Positions 51,029-62,251 of a stretch of DNA of 64,000 nucleotides are shown here, piece by piece. The stretch is from Dickeya aquatica (GTDB lineage Bacteria > Pseudomonadota > Gammaproteobacteria > Enterobacterales > Enterobacteriaceae). Within the stretch, counting starts at the first letter, position 1, and the number at the start of each line of letters is the position of its first letter. A program made the translations under genes and the position numbers. The DNA lies in contig NZ_LT615367.1 of NCBI RefSeq assembly GCF_900095885.1, positions 682,001 to 746,000 on the forward strand. The letters run 5' to 3'. Below the pieces are notes generated by a model. It saw nothing but the letters and a program-made list of their open reading frames with translations. It was not told where the DNA came from and searched no databases.

Positions 51029-52129
51029 ATGGCGAACCACACTCCGTTGTATCAACAGCATCTGGCCGATGGTGCCAAGATGGTGGACTTTCATGGCTGG
51101 ATGATGCCGCTGCATTACGGCTCACAACTCGACGAACATCACATCGTGCGTAACAGCGCCGGTATGTTTGATGTGTCACACATGACCATTGTCGATTTGC
51201 GCGGCGCGCGGGTGCGCGAATTTTTACGTTATCTGCTGGCCAACGACGTCGCTAAACTGACCCAGCCAGGCAAAGCGCTTTATACCGCGATGCTGACGCC
51301 GCAAGCGGGCGTGATTGATGATTTAATCGTCTATTTTCAGCGCGAAGACTATTTCCGCCTGGTGGTGAATTCCGCCACCCGTGAGAAGGATCTGGCCTGG
51401 ATTAGCGAGCACGCCAAACCGTTTAAGGTGACCCTCACCGAGCGTGAAGACCTGTCGCTGATAGCGGTGCAAGGGCCGCAGGCGCAGGAAAAGGTGCGCA
51501 GCCTGTTAAGCGCAGCACAGTGTGAACAGATAGCCGGTATGAAACCGTTCTTCGGTGTGCAGGCCGGCGAGTTATTTATTGCCACCACTGGCTATACTGG
51601 CGAAGCGGGCTACGAGATTGCCCTGCCACAGGAACAGGCGGTGAGCCTCTGGCAACAGTTGCTGGCCGCTGGCGTAAAACCCTGTGGTTTGGGCGCGCGT
51701 GACACGCTGCGTCTGGAAGCGGGCATGAACCTGTATGGTCAGGACATGGATGAAACCGTTTCGCCACTGGCCGCCAATATGGCATGGACGATTGTCTGGC
51801 AGCCGCAAGATCGTCAGTTTATCGGCCGCGAGGCGCTGGAGCGTCAGCAGGCGCAAGGCACCGAGCAACTGGTGGGACTGGTGATGACCGAGAAAGGCGT
51901 GTTGCGCCACGGTCAGACGGTGCGTTTTGCCGACAGCGACGGGGTTGTGCATGAGGGTGTCATCACCAGCGGATCATTCTCACCTACGCTGGGCGTCAGC
52001 ATCGCGCTGGCCCGTGTGCCTGCGGGTATCGGTGAACAGGCAACCGTGCAGATTCGCAATCGTGAAATGCCGGTGCATGTCACCAAACCGAATTTTGTCC
52101 GCGCCGGTAAGGCGCTGGTTCAGTTTTAA
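51029..52129 (+). CDS. gcvT: Aminomethyltransferase (glycine cleavage T protein)
   Basis: GcvT takes the methylene group from the lipoyl arm of GcvH to tetrahydrofolate and releases ammonia. The 366-aa protein begins [24 protein letters not shown] and contains the catalytic aspartate region ([12 protein letters not shown]) and [18 protein letters not shown]. It is the first gene of gcvTHP. Confidence 0.97.
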   Translation: MANHTPLYQQHLADGAKMVDFHGWMMPLHYGSQLDEHHIVRNSAGMFDVSHMTIVDLRGARVREFLRYLLANDVAKLTQPGKALYTAMLTPQAGVIDDLIVYFQREDYFRLVVNSATREKDLAWISEHAKPFKVTLTEREDLSLIAVQGPQAQEKVRSLLSAAQCEQIAGMKPFFGVQAGELFIATTGYTGEAGYEIALPQEQAVSLWQQLLAAGVKPCGLGARDTLRLEAGMNLYGQDMDETVSPLAANMAWTIVWQPQDRQFIGREALERQQAQGTEQLVGLVMTEKGVLRHGQTVRFADSDGVVHEGVITSGSFSPTLGVSIALARVPAGIGEQATVQIRNREMPVHVTKPNFVRAGKALVQF

Positions 52130-52159
52130 TTTTTTGGCTTGAGTAAGGAGAAAGTGGCA

Positions 52160-52567
52160 ATGAGCAATGTTCCGGCTGAACTGAAATATACCTCTTCCCA
52201 TGAATGGGTGATGGCAGAAGGCAACGGCGTTTACAGTGTGGGCATTACCGAGCACGCACAGGAACTGCTGGGGGATATGGTGTTTATCGACCTGCCGGAA
52301 GTGGGCAGCACGGTGAACGCGGGTGATGACTGCGCCGTGGCGGAATCGGTCAAGGCAGCCTCGGATATCTACTCTCCCCTCAGCGGTGAGATTGTGGCAA
52401 TTAATGACGAGCTGGAAGGTGCGCCAGAGCTGGTGAACAGCGCTCCTTATGCCGAAGGCTGGCTGTTCCGCATCAAAGCTGCTGATGAGGCAGAACTCAA
52501 TGAATTGCTGGATGCCGCAGGCTACCAGGCGTTGCTGGAAGAAGAAGACGGCGACGAAGACGAATAA
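52160..52567 (+). CDS. gcvH: Glycine cleavage system H protein
   Basis: GcvH is the lipoyl-carrying shuttle. From the ATG at 52160 ([16 protein letters not shown]), with TAAGGAG upstream, it is 135 aa. The lipoylated lysine is in [11 protein letters not shown] near residue 65. It is a little longer than E. coli (129 aa) because of an acidic tail, EEEDGDEDE. It starts 30 bp after gcvT. Confidence 0.96.
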   Translation: MSNVPAELKYTSSHEWVMAEGNGVYSVGITEHAQELLGDMVFIDLPEVGSTVNAGDDCAVAESVKAASDIYSPLSGEIVAINDELEGAPELVNSAPYAEGWLFRIKAADEAELNELLDAAGYQALLEEEDGDEDE

Positions 52568-52717
52568 CGCTGTTGCCCTGCGGCCTGATGGCGGCAGGGC
52601 ATGGCAGTGGCCCGCTGGTTTTGCAATCGGTTTTATTTTGTTGTCTGTTTCGGTGTGCCTGCGGCGTTTTGATGCCGTTTGCGGCATATCACTGTGCTAA
52701 ATGCAGGAAATCCCCCC

Positions 52718-55588
52718 ATGACCCAGACCCTCAGTGAACTTGAACACGCCAATGCTTTTATCGAACGTCATATCGGCCCGTCGGATAGCCAACAGCAGCA
52801 CATGCTGAATGCGATTGGCGCGGACTCTCTGGCCGGGCTGATTCGCCAGATTGTGCCTGCCGATATCCAGTTGCCGCAGCCGCCAGCGGTCGGCGATGCT
52901 GCAACCGAAGCGCAGGCACTGGCTGAGCTGAAAACGATAGCCAGCCGTAACCTGCGCCATAAAAGCTATATTGGCATGGGCTATCACGCGGTGCTGACGC
53001 CACCGGTCATTTTGCGCAACGTGCTGGAAAACCCTGGCTGGTATACTGCTTATACGCCGTATCAGCCAGAGGTGTCGCAGGGGCGTCTGGAGGCGTTGCT
53101 GAATTTCCAGCAGGTCACACAGGATTTAACCGGTCTTGAACTGGCCTCGGCTTCGCTGCTTGATGAAGCGACGGCCGCAGCAGAAGCGATGGCGATGGCC
53201 AGGCGCGTGAGCAAGCTCAAGCAGGCGAACCGTTTCTTTGTCGCAGAGGATGTGCACCCGCAAACGCTGGATGTGGTGCGCACGCGCGCAGAGACCTTCG
53301 GCTTTGAGATTGTCACCGGGAAAGCGCACGAGGCGCTGGAACAAGAGGGCGTGTTCGGCGTGTTGCTGCAATACCTCGGCACCACGGGTGAGCTGCACGA
53401 TTACCGTGCGCTGATGGCGGAGCTGAAAAACCGCAACATCATCACCAGTGTGGTAGCCGATATCATGGCGCTGGTGCTGCTGGCGGCACCGGGCGCGCAG
53501 GGAGCGGATATCGTGCTGGGGTCGGCACAGCGCTTCGGTGTACCGATGGGCTATGGCGGCCCGCATGCAGCGTTTTTTGCCTGCCGAGACGAATACAAAC
53601 GTGCGATGCCGGGCCGCATTATCGGCGTGTCGCGCGATGCCGCCGGGAACACCGCGCTGCGCATGGCGATGCAGACCCGCGAGCAGCATATCCGCCGTGA
53701 AAAAGCCAACTCCAATATTTGTACCTCGCAGGTGTTGCTGGCGAATATTGCCGGGATGTATGCCGTGTATCACGGCCCGCAGGGGCTAAAACGCATTGCC
53801 CACCGCATTCATCGTTTCACCGATATTCTGGCCGCCGGGCTGGTGCAGCGTGGCATGACCCTGCGCCATCACACCTGGTTTGACACCCTGACCGTCGAGG
53901 TGGCCGATAAAGCGGCGTTACTGCACCGCGCCGTGAACGCGGGCATTAACCTGCGTGCCGATCTGGATGGCGCTGTCGGGATAGCGCTGGATGAAACCAC
54001 CACCCGTGATGACGTACTGGCGCTGTTTGCCGTGTTACTGGGCGACAACCACGGGCTTGATATTGATACGCTCGATGCGGCGCTGAGCGATAGCGTTTCT
54101 GTTCCGGCGGCGTTACTGCGTACTGATGACATCCTGACTCACCCGGTCTTCAACCAGTATCACAGTGAAACCGAGATGATGCGCTATTTGCATCGCCTGG
54201 AGAGCAAAGATCTGGCGCTTAATCAGGCGATGATCCCGCTTGGTTCTTGCACCATGAAGCTGAATGCGGTGGCTGAAATGTTACCGATCACCTGGCCGGA
54301 ATTTGCCGAACTGCACCCGTTCTGCCCGCCAGAGCAGGCGCTGGGGTATCGTCAATTGATTACCCTGTTATCCGACTGGCTGGTAAAACTGACCGGCTAT
54401 GACGCCGTGTGTATGCAGCCGAACTCCGGTGCGCAGGGGGAATATGCCGGTTTGCTGGCGATCCGCCGTTATCACGAAAGCCGCAACGAAGGCGGGCGCA
54501 CAATTTGCCTGATCCCAAGCTCAGCCCACGGCACCAACCCGGCATCAGCCCAGATGGCGGGAATGCAGGTGGTGGTGGTGGCGTGTGATAAGCAGGGTAA
54601 CATTGACCTGCACGACCTGCGGGAAAAAGCACAGCAGGCGGGTGACACACTCTCTTGCATTATGGTGACGTACCCGTCAACGCACGGTGTGTATGAAGAA
54701 ACCATCCGTGAAGTGTGCCAGATAGTGCACCAGTACGGCGGCCAGGTGTATCTGGACGGTGCCAACATGAATGCGCAGGTCGGTATCACCTCGCCGGGCT
54801 TCATTGGTGCGGATGTTTCTCACCTTAACTTGCACAAGACATTCTGTATTCCGCACGGTGGTGGCGGCCCCGGCATGGGGCCGATTGGGGTGAAAGCGCA
54901 TCTGGCTCCGTTTGTGCCCGGCCATCAGGTAGTGGCGATGGACGGTGTGCTGACCCGTCAGGGGGCGGTGTCTGCCGCTCCATTTGGCAGTGCCTCGATC
55001 CTGCCTATCAGTTGGATGTACATTCGCATGATGGGGGCCGAGGGGCTTAAGCAGGCCAGTCAGGTGGCGATTCTGAATGCCAACTACGTGGCGACCCGCC
55101 TGAAAGACGCCTATCCGGTGCTGTACACCGGTCGTGATGGCAGAGTGGCGCACGAGTGTATTCTGGACATTCGCCCGCTGAAAGAGCGCACCGGCATCAG
55201 TGAAATGGATATCGCCAAACGCCTGATCGACTACGGTTTCCATGCGCCTACCATGTCATTCCCGGTAGCGGGTACGCTGATGATTGAGCCGACCGAGTCG
55301 GAAAGCCAGGTTGAGCTGGAGAGGTTTATTGATGCGATGCTGGCCATTCGTGCTGAAATTGAACAGGTTGTGGCCGGTGACTGGCCGCAGGATGATAACC
55401 CGCTGGTGAATGCGCCGCATACCCAGGCTGAGCTGGTGGCGGAATGGTCACATCCGTACAGCCGTGAGCAGGCGGTATTCCCGGCCGGTCAGGCCCATAA
55501 ATATTGGCCAGCGGTGAAGCGCCTTGATGATGTCTATGGCGACCGTAACCTGTTCTGCTCCTGTGTCCCGGTAAGCGAGTATCAGTAG
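52718..55588 (+). CDS. gcvP: Glycine dehydrogenase (decarboxylating), P protein
   Basis: GcvP is the PLP enzyme that decarboxylates glycine and loads the aminomethyl group on GcvH. From the ATG at 52718 ([21 protein letters not shown]) it is 956 aa. The PLP lysine lies in [20 protein letters not shown] near residue 706. An in-frame start at 52679 would add 13 unrelated residues and is not used. Confidence 0.97.
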   Translation: MTQTLSELEHANAFIERHIGPSDSQQQHMLNAIGADSLAGLIRQIVPADIQLPQPPAVGDAATEAQALAELKTIASRNLRHKSYIGMGYHAVLTPPVILRNVLENPGWYTAYTPYQPEVSQGRLEALLNFQQVTQDLTGLELASASLLDEATAAAEAMAMARRVSKLKQANRFFVAEDVHPQTLDVVRTRAETFGFEIVTGKAHEALEQEGVFGVLLQYLGTTGELHDYRALMAELKNRNIITSVVADIMALVLLAAPGAQGADIVLGSAQRFGVPMGYGGPHAAFFACRDEYKRAMPGRIIGVSRDAAGNTALRMAMQTREQHIRREKANSNICTSQVLLANIAGMYAVYHGPQGLKRIAHRIHRFTDILAAGLVQRGMTLRHHTWFDTLTVEVADKAALLHRAVNAGINLRADLDGAVGIALDETTTRDDVLALFAVLLGDNHGLDIDTLDAALSDSVSVPAALLRTDDILTHPVFNQYHSETEMMRYLHRLESKDLALNQAMIPLGSCTMKLNAVAEMLPITWPEFAELHPFCPPEQALGYRQLITLLSDWLVKLTGYDAVCMQPNSGAQGEYAGLLAIRRYHESRNEGGRTICLIPSSAHGTNPASAQMAGMQVVVVACDKQGNIDLHDLREKAQQAGDTLSCIMVTYPSTHGVYEETIREVCQIVHQYGGQVYLDGANMNAQVGITSPGFIGADVSHLNLHKTFCIPHGGGGPGMGPIGVKAHLAPFVPGHQVVAMDGVLTRQGAVSAAPFGSASILPISWMYIRMMGAEGLKQASQVAILNANYVATRLKDAYPVLYTGRDGRVAHECILDIRPLKERTGISEMDIAKRLIDYGFHAPTMSFPVAGTLMIEPTESESQVELERFIDAMLAIRAEIEQVVAGDWPQDDNPLVNAPHTQAELVAEWSHPYSREQAVFPAGQAHKYWPAVKRLDDVYGDRNLFCSCVPVSEYQ

Positions 55589-55627
55589 TTTTCACCGTAT
55601 CTTGAGGGTGAAAGACACACACTCTGT

Positions 55628-55660
55628 AACGGGCACGACGTGAGTGGTGCCCGTTTTTTT
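55628..55660 (+). terminator. Terminator after gcvTHP
   Basis: AACGGGCAC (55628-55636) and GTGCCCGTT (55647-55655) form a perfect 9-bp stem, followed by a T-run to 55660. Confidence 0.9.
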
Positions 55661-55712
55661 GCGCGCCTGGGTGTGAGCGCACACAGGCATAACGAATACA
55701 AGGTGAGGAAGG

Positions 55713-56354
55713 ATGTTAGGGATTCACGATCTGTCACTGTTTATCTTGTCTGGCATTGTACTCAATATTATGCCCGGCCCGGACTCATTACTGATAATGA
55801 CAAACAGCGCCTCTCGCGGGTGGCGCGTAGGGGTGTCGGCGGCACTGGGGATTGGCTCGGGTACGCTGGTGCATGTGCTGGCAGCCGCGCTGGGGTTGTC
55901 TGCGATTCTGGCGACCTCTGCCACCGCCTTTGTGGTGGTAAAAGTGTTAGGGGCCGTGTATTTGATTTACATGGGCGTACAGGTGCTGCTGGCAAAAACG
56001 TCTGCGCTTGCCAGTGCCTTCCGGCCCACCCGCCCGGCGCAACTGTCTAAAGGTAAGATTTACTGGCAAGGGTTTCTCACCAATGTGCTAAACCCGAAAG
56101 TTGCGCTGTTTTTTCTGGCGTTTGTGCCGCAGTTTATTGACCCACAGGCCCCGCAAAAAGCGCTGGCGTTTATTGTGCTGGGGCTGATTTTCAATACCAC
56201 CGGTATGCTGTGGTATCACTTCCTTGCTATCTCGACCGCGATAGCCAGTAACAGGTTTAACGTCAGCAACGTGGTGCGTTTCTGGCTGAATAAAACCATT
56301 GGTGCGCTGTTTATTTCATTAGGGGTGAAACTGGCGCTTTCGGCCAAAAATTGA
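55713..56354 (+). CDS. LysE/RhtB-family amino acid exporter
   Basis: A 213-aa protein with about six membrane segments and the LysE/RhtB signature NIMPGPDSLLIMTNSASRGW near residues 20-39. The family exports amino acids such as threonine, homoserine or leucine; the substrate here is not known. It lies downstream of the gcv terminator and is convergent with the HD-domain gene. Confidence 0.85.
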   Translation: MLGIHDLSLFILSGIVLNIMPGPDSLLIMTNSASRGWRVGVSAALGIGSGTLVHVLAAALGLSAILATSATAFVVVKVLGAVYLIYMGVQVLLAKTSALASAFRPTRPAQLSKGKIYWQGFLTNVLNPKVALFFLAFVPQFIDPQAPQKALAFIVLGLIFNTTGMLWYHFLAISTAIASNRFNVSNVVRFWLNKTIGALFISLGVKLALSAKN

Positions 56355-56425
56355 GTCCGCGGGGTATGACATCGGGCGATGAGCGGCCCGATGTGCCGCT
56401 CACCATGAGAGCCAGAGCCGCCCGT

Positions 56426-57034
56426 TTACTGAAGCCAGCCTTTCGCCTGCGCCTCTTCCAGATGCTGTTGCAGATAACCCCACAGCGCCGGATTAATATC
56501 GCCGATAAACGCATTGCGGCTTAACACCTGTTCCAGCCGGATACCGTGCTCTACCCAGCTCTGGCCGCCGTTGTGCAGGTTCATCAGTACCGGCATCACC
56601 CGGTCAATCATCAGGGCAAAACGCGCCTCGGCGGTTTCACCGGCTTCATACTCATGCCACAGCGCCAGAAACTGATCATGTTGAGGTTGTGGCAGCAGGC
56701 CGAAAATACGTATGGCGGCCGCCTGTTCCTGCTGCTGAATAGCTTCACGGGCTTTGAGGTCATAAACCAGGACGTCCCCGGCATCAATCTCTACGATGTC
56801 ATGGATCAATGCCATTTTCAGTACACGGGTGATGTCAATATCGGGCGCGGCATAAGGCGTCAGGCTCATCACCGCGACCGCAAAATGCCAGCTGTGTTCT
56901 GCCGAGTCTTCCTGTCTGTCAGTGCCAATCACCTTTGAACGGCGTTGAACGCTCTTGAGTTTGTCGATTTCCATCAGAAATTGCACGACTTCGGTCATAG
57001 GGCCGAAATCCAGCACGGGTAAAGCAGATGACAT
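56426..57034 (-). CDS. HD-domain phosphohydrolase, HDDC2/YGK1-like
   Basis: A 202-aa HD-domain protein. The metal and catalytic residues are visible: His47 in EHSWH, His78-Asp79 in ALIHDIVEID, and Asp144 in MIDRV. The family acts on nucleoside 5'-monophosphates (5'-deoxynucleotidase type), but its physiological role here is unknown. It is distinct in sequence from E. coli YfbR. Divergent from yqfA. Confidence 0.8.
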   Translation of the reverse strand: MSSALPVLDFGPMTEVVQFLMEIDKLKSVQRRSKVIGTDRQEDSAEHSWHFAVAVMSLTPYAAPDIDITRVLKMALIHDIVEIDAGDVLVYDLKAREAIQQQEQAAAIRIFGLLPQPQHDQFLALWHEYEAGETAEARFALMIDRVMPVLMNLHNGGQSWVEHGIRLEQVLSRNAFIGDINPALWGYLQQHLEEAQAKGWLQ

Positions 57035-57240
57035 GGCTAACCTCCTGTAAGTAACCCGGTCATTGTAGAGGATGTCCCCGGTGATGAATATGCTGCGATG
57101 CGGGCTATTTATGGGCGGCCTTTATTTTAGCGTACAGGTGTACACTGGAATGGTTCTCAGCTAATCTGCGCAAAGTGTATTCAATCGTGCTTGCCGTATG
57201 GTCGGTGGACGTCTCACACATGGTAAAGAAGAGGTGAGTT

Positions 57241-57891
57241 ATGACGAGAAAAACGCAAGCATCGGAATATTCGCTGGCAGAGGAGATTGCCAACAGCATT
57301 AGTCACGGAATTGGCTTTGTGTTGGGGGTTGTCGGGTTGGTTTTGCTGCTGGTGCAGGCCGTTAATTCCGGGGCGGATACTACTGCGATCGCCAGCTATA
57401 GCTTGTACGGCGGTAGTTTGATTTTGTTGTTCCTTGCCTCTACGCTCTACCACGCGATTGCGCATCAACGCATCAAGCGCTGGCTGAAAAAGCTGGATCA
57501 CTGTGCCATATACCTGCTGATAGCAGGAACCTATACCCCATTTTTGCTGGTTGGGCTGAATTCGCCATTGGCCCATGGGCTGATGATTGCTATCTGGAGC
57601 CTGGCCCTGTCAGGCGTGATTTTTAAACTGGCCTTTGCCCACCGTTTTGAAGTGTTGTCACTGACAACTTATCTGGTAATGGGGTGGTTGTCGCTGATTG
57701 TGGTGTACCAGCTGGCGGTCAAACTCTCGGCCGGAGGCATCACACTGCTGGCGCTTGGCGGTGCAGTATATACGCTGGGCGTGGTGTTTTACGTCTGCAA
57801 ACGTATTCCGTTTAATCACGCTATCTGGCACGGCTTTGTGCTGGGTGGCAGCTTGTGCCATTTTCTGGCCATCTACCTGTATGTGGCGTAA
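57241..57891 (+). CDS. yqfA: Hemolysin III-family membrane protein YqfA (TrhA)
   Basis: A 216-aa seven-helix protein of the PAQR/hemolysin III family. Conserved pieces are [27 protein letters not shown] and the C-terminal [20 protein letters not shown], which hold the family's putative metal residues (Ser, Asp, His). In E. coli TrhA is linked to membrane energetics; the exact role is not settled. It is convergent with ygfZ, as in E. coli. Confidence 0.92.
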   Translation: MTRKTQASEYSLAEEIANSISHGIGFVLGVVGLVLLLVQAVNSGADTTAIASYSLYGGSLILLFLASTLYHAIAHQRIKRWLKKLDHCAIYLLIAGTYTPFLLVGLNSPLAHGLMIAIWSLALSGVIFKLAFAHRFEVLSLTTYLVMGWLSLIVVYQLAVKLSAGGITLLALGGAVYTLGVVFYVCKRIPFNHAIWHGFVLGGSLCHFLAIYLYVA

Positions 57892-57937
57892 CCCAGACGC
57901 GGCATGTGGTCTTCCCCACTTGGCATGAACACTTATT

Positions 57938-57960
57938 TCGGGGAGCGAGCCGCTCCCCGA
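57938..57960. terminator. Hairpin between yqfA and ygfZ
   Basis: TCGGGGAGCG (57938-57947) and CGCTCCCCGA (57951-57960) form a perfect 10-bp stem between convergent genes. Only a weak T-stretch (TAGCTTTTA) follows, so it may be an end structure more than a strong terminator. Confidence 0.6.
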
Positions 57961-57993
57961 TAGCTTTTACAGGCCGTGTATTTCCGGCTCAGG

Positions 57994-58974
57994 CTAGTCC
58001 AGCAGTGAGTAAGGCAGCGGCTGAACCGTCAAGCGGCTGCTGCTGTCATCGCGCACCCGCAGCAGGCTTTGGGCATCCAAATCATTGTTCAGTACCGCTT
58101 GTACCCACAGCGTACCATCCTGTAACAGGCAACTTGCCAGCACCGTTCCGGTACGACGCCAGTTTTCACCTAACTGAAGCTCCAGTTCGTCACCGATGGC
58201 TGGCGTGGTAGCGGCTGTACCGGCAAGCCAGTAAAGGGCGCGTTTGTTGGCTCCCCGGTATTTGGCGCGCGCCACCATTTCCTGACCGCTATAACACCCT
58301 TTGGTAAAGCTAATGCCCTGTAATGCCTGCAAGTTAGTCGCCTGAGGAATGAACTGTGCGCTGTTCGTGCTGTCAATAATCGGGAGCCCGGCTTCAATGT
58401 CCAGCGCCAGCCACTGGCGGCTGTCATTGGCCTGAAGCGCAGGCAGCAGGGCTTCGTTCAGCGTTTGTGCGCGCCCGGAGCTGAGTATCAGCAAAAAGCG
58501 CTCGGCGGGCTGGGCGAGGTAGAGCAGTGTGGCTCCCGGCTGTTGCACCACCGTGTTATCGGCGTCGGGTAATGTATCGAACACCCCGGCCAGATGTTCA
58601 CGGATATTCAGGCCTGCGGCTCCCAGCAGTACCACGCTGTCGTCAGCGCTCAGGGTGGTTTTGGAAAATACCGCGTACTTCTTCAGTTCCGACAGTTGTG
58701 AGTCACGCAGGCTGCGGCGCTCCAGATAAGCCAGTCCCTCGCCATAATGGAACAGGCGCAGAGTGCTCCACATTTTTCCTTTGGCATCACAATGGCCGCA
58801 TAAAACATGCTGGCTGTCAGTCAGGGCAGCCACATCAGCCGTAAGCTGACCCTGAAGGTATTTGACGGTATCCGGCCCGGTCAGTGTAATCAGCGCCCAG
58901 TCATCCAGTGCTATCAAGGTGGCGGGCAATTGGGTGCAAGGGAACAACGGTTGTGCGGTAAACGTATGAGCCAT
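57994..58974 (-). CDS. ygfZ: Folate-binding Fe-S biogenesis protein YgfZ
   Basis: YgfZ is a tetrahydrofolate-binding protein needed for activity of certain Fe-S enzymes such as MiaB. The 326-aa protein has the hallmark motif [17 protein letters not shown] with its conserved cysteine. It shares a GcvT-like fold. It is divergent from sdhE. Confidence 0.95.
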   Translation of the reverse strand: MAHTFTAQPLFPCTQLPATLIALDDWALITLTGPDTVKYLQGQLTADVAALTDSQHVLCGHCDAKGKMWSTLRLFHYGEGLAYLERRSLRDSQLSELKKYAVFSKTTLSADDSVVLLGAAGLNIREHLAGVFDTLPDADNTVVQQPGATLLYLAQPAERFLLILSSGRAQTLNEALLPALQANDSRQWLALDIEAGLPIIDSTNSAQFIPQATNLQALQGISFTKGCYSGQEMVARAKYRGANKRALYWLAGTAATTPAIGDELELQLGENWRRTGTVLASCLLQDGTLWVQAVLNNDLDAQSLLRVRDDSSSRLTVQPLPYSLLD

Positions 58975-59292
58975 ATTACAATCCTGCGATGCGTAATGTC
59001 AGCGGTTGCCCAATGGTAAAAGAGCGACAAGGGTTTGCAAGCAATTTAGGCGGTGTTTTTTCACTTTGGAAGGGAGAGGGGAGGGTGTTGTGAAAAGCAC
59101 GCTATCAGACGGTCATCTCTGCGACAGGATACGCATTTCTGACGGTGTACCTGTAAAATGGTACGCACGGTAATACGCGAGAATATGTCAAAGTGTTACT
59201 CTTAATCGAAGACCATCAGGTAGAATGAGTAAAACGCCGATGATTTTCAATTGCCAACGGCAATAACCATACAGCGAAGTGGGTGAAAGAAC
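58975..59292. other. 318-bp divergent region between ygfZ and sdhE
   Basis: No ORF or RNA gene is supported. It has short inverted repeats such as TTGCC/GGCAA near 59250-59262, a -10-like TAGAAT near 59221-59226, and a GA-rich stretch near 59070-59090. Promoters for both genes must be here, but I cannot assign them with confidence. Confidence 0.5.
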
Positions 59293-59559
59293 ATGGATAT
59301 TGATAATAAATCACGTATTCACTGGGCCTGTCGGCGCGGAATGCGCGAACTGGATATCTCCATCATGCCATTTTTTGAGCATGAGTATGATGCGTTAAGT
59401 GATGATGACAAACATCAGTTCATCCGTTTACTGGAATGCGATGATCCTGATTTGTTTAACTGGCTGATGAACCACGGGGAACCGGTGGATCCTGGCCTGA
59501 AACGTATGGTTTCCCTCATTCAGACGCGAAATAAAGATCGTGGCCTTGTGGCAATGTGA
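59293..59559 (+). CDS. sdhE: FAD assembly factor SdhE
   Basis: SdhE helps attach FAD covalently to succinate dehydrogenase and fumarate reductase. The 88-aa protein has the conserved RGM motif ([15 protein letters not shown]). It overlaps ygfX by 20 bp, showing translational coupling. Confidence 0.95.
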   Translation: MDIDNKSRIHWACRRGMRELDISIMPFFEHEYDALSDDDKHQFIRLLECDDPDLFNWLMNHGEPVDPGLKRMVSLIQTRNKDRGLVAM

Positions 59560-59971
59560 TCTGCGCGTATCCTGGCGCATGCAGCTCTTTTCACTGATGA
59601 TGCATGGCTTGCTGGTGCTGATGATCCTGCTGGCCCCGTGGCCGGACGGCTATGCGCCGCTATGGCTTGGCCTGGTCACACTGGTGGTGTTTGGGTTTGT
59701 GCGTAGCCAGCGCGTGATTAAATCGCGTCAGGGTGAAATATCGCTGCATGACGAGAACCGTCTGCACTGGCAACAGCGAGACTGGCTGATTGTTCGGCGG
59801 CCCTGGATGCTGCGTAGCGGCATTCTGTTGTCGCTGCGTGCGGCTAATGGCAAAGGCCGACAGCATTTGTGGCTGGCATCAGACAGTATGGGAAACGCGG
59901 AGTGGCGACGCTTGCGTCAGTTACTGCAACACCCTGCGTTGTCGGGTGCCGAGTCCTCCCGGCACCCTTAA
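59540..59971 (+). CDS. ygfX: Inner-membrane protein YgfX (CptA)
   Basis: A 143-aa membrane protein with two hydrophobic segments near the N-terminus ([17 protein letters not shown] and [14 protein letters not shown]) and a cytoplasmic C-terminal part. It starts at the GTG at 59540, within sdhE, as E. coli ygfX does. In E. coli it was proposed as the toxin of a pair with sdhE, a view that has been questioned. Confidence 0.88.
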   Translation: MALWQCDLRVSWRMQLFSLMMHGLLVLMILLAPWPDGYAPLWLGLVTLVVFGFVRSQRVIKSRQGEISLHDENRLHWQQRDWLIVRRPWMLRSGILLSLRAANGKGRQHLWLASDSMGNAEWRRLRQLLQHPALSGAESSRHP

Positions 59972-60037
59972 CGCCACAGAGAGGCGTGCAGCCTGCAATG
60001 CGCCGTTCAGGAACTCGGCAGTTTTCATGCCGTGGCG

Positions 60038-60556
60038 TTACAGCAGCGCCGCCATTTCTTGCAAAATTTGCTCGCACCACTGTTCAATGCGCGTTTCACT
60101 CAGTTCGTACTGATTAACCTCATCCAGTGCCAGCCCGACAAAGTGCTTGCCATCGCCGGTCACGGGTTTTGGGCTGGTGAAGGTATAACCGTCAGTCGGC
60201 CAGTAACCGATAAACTGCACGCCCAGCGGCACGAGCTGTTGATGCAACATGCCGAGCGCATCTAAAAACCACTCGCTGTAGCCAACCTGGTCTCCCATGC
60301 CGTAGAGCGCAATGATTTTGCCTTGCAGATTAAGGGTGGGCAGGCCTGCCCAGATAGCTTCCCAGTCTTCCTGAATTTCACCGAAATCCCAGGTTGGAAT
60401 GCCTAAAATCAGGATGTCGTATGACTCCATCGCCTGAGGCGCGACATCCTTGACGTTGTGCAATTCGACCAGCTCTTCGCCCAGCACATCACGGATTTTC
60501 TCCGCGGCCATCTCGGTGTAGCAGGTACTTGAACCGTAAAAAAGTCCTATTTTCAT
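60038..60556 (-). CDS. fldB: Flavodoxin 2
   Basis: FldB is a long-chain flavodoxin, an FMN electron carrier. The 172-aa protein begins [20 protein letters not shown], where GSSTCYTE is the FMN phosphate loop, and continues with the [17 protein letters not shown] region. It is convergent with ygfX and about 107 bp upstream of the yhjE stop. Confidence 0.94.
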   Translation of the reverse strand: MKIGLFYGSSTCYTEMAAEKIRDVLGEELVELHNVKDVAPQAMESYDILILGIPTWDFGEIQEDWEAIWAGLPTLNLQGKIIALYGMGDQVGYSEWFLDALGMLHQQLVPLGVQFIGYWPTDGYTFTSPKPVTGDGKHFVGLALDEVNQYELSETRIEQWCEQILQEMAALL

Positions 60557-60663
60557 AAGTGTCTGAGTGGTGGCATTAATAAAGGCGTTAGCCTAGCGGA
60601 ATATGACGGGGGCGTACAGGGTGGCGCAGGTACAGGGTGAAGGCATGGCCTTCACCCACAACC

Positions 60664-61989
60664 TTAACTGAGCGATTGATGACGGGTTTCTTTGGTCAGC
60701 AGCAGCGCAATAAGCGTCAGCGATGCCATGGCCGCAAGATAAACGCCCACATAGAACAGGCCATAGTGACTGGTTAGCCAGGCCGCGATGTAAGGTGCGA
60801 CAGATGCGCCCAGAATCGAGGAGACGTTATAAGAAAAAGAGGCACCGGTATAACGCACCTCGGTTGGAAACAGTTCTGGCAACAGTGCACCCATCGGGCC
60901 GAAAGTCAGCCCCATCAGGCTCAGGCCGCACACCAGAAACGCCATGATAAGCGCCTGGTTGCCAGAACCCAGCAGTGACGGAAAAGCCATGGCAAATACC
61001 AGCATGATACAGGTCACGGCAATCATGGTTTTGCGGCGACCCAGCGCATCGGCCAGATACCCGGCAATCGGGATGGTCAGGCCAAAACCAATCACCGCCA
61101 TCATCAGCATCCACAGGAAGTTGTTACGGGGAATGCCAAGACCTGCCGGTGCTGGTGTGGTGCCATAGGTCATGGAATACACCGTCATGATGTAGAACAG
61201 CGTATAAGTCGCCAGCATGATAAACGTGCCCAGAATTGTGGCTTTCACATGCTTACTCAGCAACGTACCGAGCGGGATGCGCACCTGTTTGCCTGCTTTG
61301 GCGACCTTGGTGAATACCGGCGTTTCATGCAGCGATACACGCACATACAGACCGATTATCACCAGCACCGCCGAGGCGATAAACGGCACGCGCCAGCCCC
61401 AGCTCATAAACTGTTCGTTCGTCAGCCCCCAGGAGAGCAGCAAAAAGGTGCCGTTGGCAAAGAAGAAACCGATAGGTGCGCCCAGTTGCGGGAAGGAGCC
61501 ATACAGCGCGCGTTTGTTGGCTGGCGCATTCTCCGTTGCCAGTAGCGCCGCCCCCCCCCATTCACCGCCAAGGCCAAGTCCCTGACCGAAGCGGGCCAGC
61601 GCCAGCAGCATTGGAGCCAGCACGCCAATGGTGGCATAGCTGGGCAACAGGCCGATTAATACGGTGGAAATCCCCATGGTCAGCAATGAGGCGACGAGGG
61701 TGACTTTACGGCCGATGCGATCGCCAAAGTGGCCAAACAGCGCCGAGCCAATCGGGCGGGCAACAAAGGCGATGGCGAATGTGGCCAGTGATTGCAGCGT
61801 TGCGGCGGTGGCATCTCCCTGCGGGAAGAAGATATGCGGAAACACCAGCACGGCAGCGGTGGCGTAAATGTAAAAATCGAAAAATTCGATGGCGGTGCCG
61901 ATCAGGGATGCGACAATCACCTTGTTGCGTGAGTTAACCGGCGCATCGGCGGTTTGATTATCAAGAGTGGATGAGATGGAGGCTTGCAT
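60664..61989 (-). CDS. yhjE: MFS metabolite:H+ symporter, YhjE-like
   Basis: A 441-aa, 12-helix major facilitator of the MHS family, closely similar to E. coli YhjE (SRNKVIVASLIGTAIEFFDF at the N-terminus; GHFGDRIGRK loop between helices 2 and 3). The start chosen is the ATG at 61989 (MQASISSTLDNQ); a frame open to 62034 lacks support. Its substrate is unknown. In E. coli yhjE is not between fldB and xerD, so this is a local insertion. Confidence 0.9.
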   Translation of the reverse strand: MQASISSTLDNQTADAPVNSRNKVIVASLIGTAIEFFDFYIYATAAVLVFPHIFFPQGDATAATLQSLATFAIAFVARPIGSALFGHFGDRIGRKVTLVASLLTMGISTVLIGLLPSYATIGVLAPMLLALARFGQGLGLGGEWGGAALLATENAPANKRALYGSFPQLGAPIGFFFANGTFLLLSWGLTNEQFMSWGWRVPFIASAVLVIIGLYVRVSLHETPVFTKVAKAGKQVRIPLGTLLSKHVKATILGTFIMLATYTLFYIMTVYSMTYGTTPAPAGLGIPRNNFLWMLMMAVIGFGLTIPIAGYLADALGRRKTMIAVTCIMLVFAMAFPSLLGSGNQALIMAFLVCGLSLMGLTFGPMGALLPELFPTEVRYTGASFSYNVSSILGASVAPYIAAWLTSHYGLFYVGVYLAAMASLTLIALLLTKETRHQSLS

Positions 61990-62251
61990 AATTTTTTTGC
62001 TTTTCTGTAACACACGGGCGCGCATTCTATGCATAGAAAAAATTTCTTTTCAAACCGGGGGGCAGTCTGACGTCAGGCCTTGCAGGAAGGGCATTCCGGG
62101 TTAGATGAGAATAAGAAAATATAATCCGTTACTGACTTCATTTCGCAACAGGATGTGATGAAGTTGAGAATGATTACCGAATTGTACCCCGAACATGCAC
62201 CGTAGGGCATAATAAAGGGCAGAGCCCTGTATGACCGAATCAGGAGGGGAG

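Noticed and set aside
56370..56402. Two overlapping alternative hairpins (CATCGGGC/GCCCGATG and TGAGCGGC/GCCGCTCA)
   Set aside because: They lie in a short convergent gap, so a simple end structure is more likely than a switch; no T-run or conserved element is seen.
59293..59971. sdhE-ygfX as a toxin-antitoxin pair
   Set aside because: The toxin idea for ygfX (CptA) is disputed; sdhE has an established flavinylation role, and the overlap alone is not evidence.
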